Source: Corynebacterium sp. NML98-0116
GTDB taxonomy: Bacteria > Actinomycetota > Actinomycetes > Mycobacteriales > Mycobacteriaceae
DNA length: 64,000 nucleotides
Direction: 5' to 3'
Assembly (NCBI RefSeq): GCF_001767255.1
Contig: NZ_CP017639.1
Location: 1,696,875 to 1,760,874 of the forward strand
Position 1 is the first letter of the stretch, and each line of letters begins with the position of its first letter. The position numbers were made by a program, and so were the translations under genes. The notes below the pieces were generated by a model. The model worked only from the letters and a program-made list of their open reading frames with translations. It ran no database searches and had not been told where the DNA came from. This document shows positions 61,461 to 64,000 of this stretch, piece by piece.

Positions 61461-61873
61461 TAAAACTCCCCCTCGATATTGAACAGCGTCTGGATCTCCA
61501 CCGCGGTGCGGTCAAACGCCGTGTGCAAAATCGCGATCATGCCGCACTCGACGGCCGAGCGGACGTTCATGATGTCGTCATCGATCATGACGCAGTCATT
61601 GAGCGGAATATCCAGCGCATCCGCCGCGGCCTGGAATGCTGCCGGGGACGGCTTCTCCGCACCAATGTCGCCGGAGAGCACCACCGCATCCACGACACCG
61701 CGGAACTCCCAGTCCCGCGCCGCGTCCGCCATTTGGCCCTCGGATTCCTCGTTGGACAAAATGCCTACGGCCTTGTCTTTCTCCTTCACAGCCTCAATCA
61801 GCTGCTGCCAGCGGCGCTGGTCCTCCGGGTCCTGGTCCAACACACCTGCGTAGTCAATAATGAGTCCCTGCAT
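61460..61873 (-). CDS. HAD-superfamily hydrolase-like protein
   Basis: 137 residues with a HAD core: LIIDYAGVLDQ (motif I), AVGILSNEES (motif II), GAEKPSPAAFQAA (motif III Lys), and CVMIDDDIMNVRSAVECGM (motif IV). In motif I the second Asp of DxD is Ala, and there is no large cap. It may be a small phosphatase with altered chemistry. Coupled with the following acidic-protein gene. Confidence 0.78.
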   Translation of the reverse strand: MQGLIIDYAGVLDQDPEDQRRWQQLIEAVKEKDKAVGILSNEESEGQMADAARDWEFRGVVDAVVLSGDIGAEKPSPAAFQAAADALDIPLNDCVMIDDDIMNVRSAVECGMIAILHTAFDRTAVEIQTLFNIEGEF

Positions 61874-62024
61874 TTGGACGCCTCAATTCCTGTACTTCGT
61901 TTTCGGTTCTTCTGCAGTGCACACCAAAGTGCGCAAATTCTCCTAGCGCCCTCACGGCGCGAACGTGCACAATACTACCTACCAGCACCCCGCACCGTGC
62001 ACAACGATACGAAAGGACCCCGCC

Positions 62025-62432
62025 GTGACCTACTACCCCGCCCCTGGCCACCAGCACGTTCAACTGCTCGTTCCCTCCCCGAAGCGCTCCGGACGCGCAG
62101 CGGAAACGCGCCGCCGCCAAGCACGGTACTCACCCAGCGACCCTCGCCGCACCGGATCCAACGTCGCCCCGCTCGTGCGCACAGCGCTCGCAGCAAGCTT
62201 CGGAGCCACAAACCTCCGTGCACTGCGCGCCGACCGCTTCTCGACGGCCGCCCGCACCAATGTCCGCGCCTACCGGCGCTTCCAGCAGCAACACGCGGGC
62301 CCGCCGCGCATCGTGACCTGCCACGCCCGCGACGGCGGCGAGTTCTTCGGCACCGTCGCCACAGGCCAAAAACGGTTCGGGTTCGTGGCAAAAATGGACA
62401 ACGGCCGGCTGGTGTCCTTCAAAGTTTTGTAA
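62025..62432 (+). CDS. Rv3235-like small basic protein upstream of secA (DUF6459-like)
   Basis: 135 residues from the GTG at 62025 (GAAAGGACC upstream); an earlier GTG at 61965 has no ribosome site. The first third is Pro/Arg rich; the rest holds RALRADRFSTAARTNVRAYR and PRIVTCHARDGGEFFGTVAT, GQKRFGFVAKMDNGRLVSF. Its place and C-terminal beta pattern recall the Rv3235-type proteins near secA1 in actinobacteria. No enzymatic motif. Function unknown. Confidence 0.6.
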   Translation: MTYYPAPGHQHVQLLVPSPKRSGRAAETRRRQARYSPSDPRRTGSNVAPLVRTALAASFGATNLRALRADRFSTAARTNVRAYRRFQQQHAGPPRIVTCHARDGGEFFGTVATGQKRFGFVAKMDNGRLVSFKVL

Positions 62433-62466
62433 GTGACACCACCCGGCCAGGGCCTACCTGTCGAAC

Positions 62467-64000
62467 TTAGGCCTGCGCAGTCTCCTCCTGCGCGGACTCG
62501 AACTGCTTACGCATCATGAAGAGCTGGCGCACCGTCTCTTCCTGGATCGCCTCGTTCATAGCGTTGAACATGTCGCCGCCCTCCTTCTGGTACTCGACCA
62601 GCGGGTCGCGCTGCGCCATCGCACGCAGGCCGATGCCCTCCTTGAGGTAATCCATCTCGTAGAGGTGCTCGCGCCACTTCGTATCGATGATCGGCAGGAT
62701 CACCATACGCTCCACGTTGCGCATCTGCTCCTCGCCGCCGATCTCAGCAACGTTCGCCTCGAGCTGATCGTACTGCGCCTGGGCGTCGTCGATGAGTGCC
62801 TCGCGAAGCTGCTCAGCGGTGAGCTCGCCCGGCTTGCCGTACTCGTCGCCGTCGATAAGCTCCTGGGCCGTCTTCGACGGGCCGTACAGGGACTCGAGTG
62901 CGTGCCAGAGTTCCTGCAGGTCCCAGTCCTCGACGTAGCCCTCCACCGTCGCGCCATCCACGTACGCGCCGACAGTCGAACTGATCATGCGGCGGACCTG
63001 ATCCTTGATGTCCTTCGACGCCAAGATCTCCTGGCGCTCACCGTAGACCACCTTGCGCTGCTCGTTGAGCACCTCGTCGTACTTCAGGACGTTCTTACGC
63101 ATCTCGAAGTTCTGGTTCTCAACCTGCGACTGCGCGCCCTTAATCGCATTCGACACCATCTTCGCCTCAATCGGAACATCGTCCGGAACGTTGAGGCGGT
63201 TCATCATGTTTTCCATCGACTGGCCAACGAAGCGAACCATGAGCTCGTCGCGCATCGACAGGTAGAAACGGGTCTCACCCGGGTCACCCTGACGGCCAGA
63301 ACGGCCACGCAGCTGGTTATCAATACGACGAGACTCGTGGCGCTCCGTACCGATCACGTACAGGCCACCAGCCTCACGTACTTCGTCGCCGAGCTGCTTC
63401 GAGCGCTCCTTCGCCTTCGGCAGCTGCTCGTTCCACGCCTCCTGGTAGCGCTCCTCATCCTCGAACGGGTCGAGGCCCTGCTCCTGCAGCTTCGCATCCA
63501 ACAGAATTTCCGGGTTGCCACCCAGCACGATATCCGTACCGCGACCAGCCATGTTCGTAGAGACCGTCACCTTCGCCGGCAGACCAGCCTCCGCGATAAT
63601 GCGGCCTTCTTCCTCGTGGTGCTTCGCGTTGAGCACATTGTGCTTAATGCCCTTGCGCGTCAGCAGCTGCGAGAGGTACTCCGAGCGCTCCACCGAGGTG
63701 GTACCGACCAGCACCGGCTGGCCCTTCTCGACGTGCTCCGCAATATCCTCCGCAACAGCGGCGAACTTCGCTTCCTGCGTCTTGTAGATCAGGTCGTCGC
63801 GGTCCACGCGCTGGTTCGGGCGGTTCGGTGGAATCTGTACAACGTCCATCTTGTAGATCTGGTGCAGCTCCGCCGCCTCAGTCTCAGCGGTACCGGTCAT
63901 GCCAGCCAGCTTGTCGTAGAGACGGAAGTAGTTCTGCAGCGTCACCGTCGCCAGCGTCTGGTTCTCGTTCTTGATCTCGACGTTTTCCTTCGCCTCGATC
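62467..64000 (-). CDS. secA: Preprotein translocase ATPase SecA (partial, N-terminus outside window)
   Basis: The minus strand is open from the right edge to the stop at 62467, coding the last 510 or so residues. Visible: [59 protein letters not shown] and [16 protein letters not shown] of the second nucleotide-binding fold, then the helical scaffold ([20 protein letters not shown]) and an Ala/Glu/Gln-rich end without the zinc-binding CxCx8CH tail, as usual for actinobacterial SecA1. It drives protein export through SecYEG. Confidence 0.96.
   Translation of the reverse strand, partial: IEAKENVEIKNENQTLATVTLQNYFRLYDKLAGMTGTAETEAAELHQIYKMDVVQIPPNRPNQRVDRDDLIYKTQEAKFAAVAEDIAEHVEKGQPVLVGTTSVERSEYLSQLLTRKGIKHNVLNAKHHEEEGRIIAEAGLPAKVTVSTNMAGRGTDIVLGGNPEILLDAKLQEQGLDPFEDEERYQEAWNEQLPKAKERSKQLGDEVREAGGLYVIGTERHESRRIDNQLRGRSGRQGDPGETRFYLSMRDELMVRFVGQSMENMMNRLNVPDDVPIEAKMVSNAIKGAQSQVENQNFEMRKNVLKYDEVLNEQRKVVYGERQEILASKDIKDQVRRMISSTVGAYVDGATVEGYVEDWDLQELWHALESLYGPSKTAQELIDGDEYGKPGELTAEQLREALIDDAQAQYDQLEANVAEIGGEEQMRNVERMVILPIIDTKWREHLYEMDYLKEGIGLRAMAQRDPLVEYQKEGGDMFNAMNEAIQEETVRQLFMMRKQFESAQEETAQA

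Overview
The window looks like a chromosome segment of a Corynebacterium. Evidence: class Ib ribonucleotide reductase genes, a WhiB1-type iron-sulfur protein directly followed by the 24-residue ribosomal protein bL37, the AdnA/AdnB end-processing motor, the SigH/mycothiol anti-sigma pair, and from 28 kb to the right end a gene order recalling the Mycobacterium tuberculosis uvrD2-nudC-adnBA ... whiB1 ... sigH-rshA ... aroA-rsgA ... secA1 segment. Codon use and GC are corynebacterial in the flanks and change abruptly in the middle.

Layout. (1) 1-5.4 kb, core, minus strand: a DtxR-family regulator of the manganese type, then nrdI-nrdE-nrdF, a small unknown gene and an NADPH-dependent FMN reductase cut by the window edge. 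Two tandem 20-bp palindromes overlie a good promoter in front of nrdI. (2) 5.5-28 kb, a mosaic accessory island between that operon and an initiator tRNA-Met. It contains a module of ssb, a 47-residue protein gene, a DUF4192 gene and a serine recombinase, followed by a DUF262-HNH nuclease and a frameshifted EcoRI-type adenine methyltransferase (5.5-11.1 kb); a very GC-rich mercury operon merR/merA-merB-membrane protein-TlpA-CcdA (11.1-15.6 kb); insertion-sequence and resolvase remnants and a broken arsenic-type cluster (15.8-18.3 kb); a cytidine deaminase-ASCH fusion (18.5-19.2 kb); a recombinase remnant and erm(X) with its leader-peptide attenuator (19.4-20.9 kb); an MmeI-like remnant and a Tn3-type resolvase remnant (21-22.3 kb); a second, decayed copy of the ssb/47-residue/DUF4192/recombinase module (22.3-24.84 kb); an unknown coiled-coil membrane protein; and a SulP transporter divergent from a MerR-family regulator. 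(3) 28-64 kb, core: UPF0182 membrane protein, PPA1309 protein, lipoprotein, YlbL-type PDZ/Lon-like protease, DUF2342 protein, YgjP-like peptidase, a cyclodehydratase-like protein, the minus-strand run adnA-adnB-K+ channel-nudC-uvrD2, a DEAD-box helicase, whiB1, bL37, a large secreted metalloprotease, rshA-sigH, YbaK-type deacylase, SRAP protein, aroA, rsgA, small unknown genes, and the C-terminal half of secA.

Main points for follow-up: the cytidine deaminase-ASCH fusion, in which both predicted catalytic sets are intact (possible two-step processing of N4-acylated cytidines); the duplicated recombinase module with a covarying inverted repeat and a conserved micro-protein; the palindromic operator that may tie the manganese regulator to the Mn-dependent reductase; and the repeated use of CTAG as an overlapping pair of convergent stop codons. 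All family names rest on motif recognition by eye; no database search was possible.
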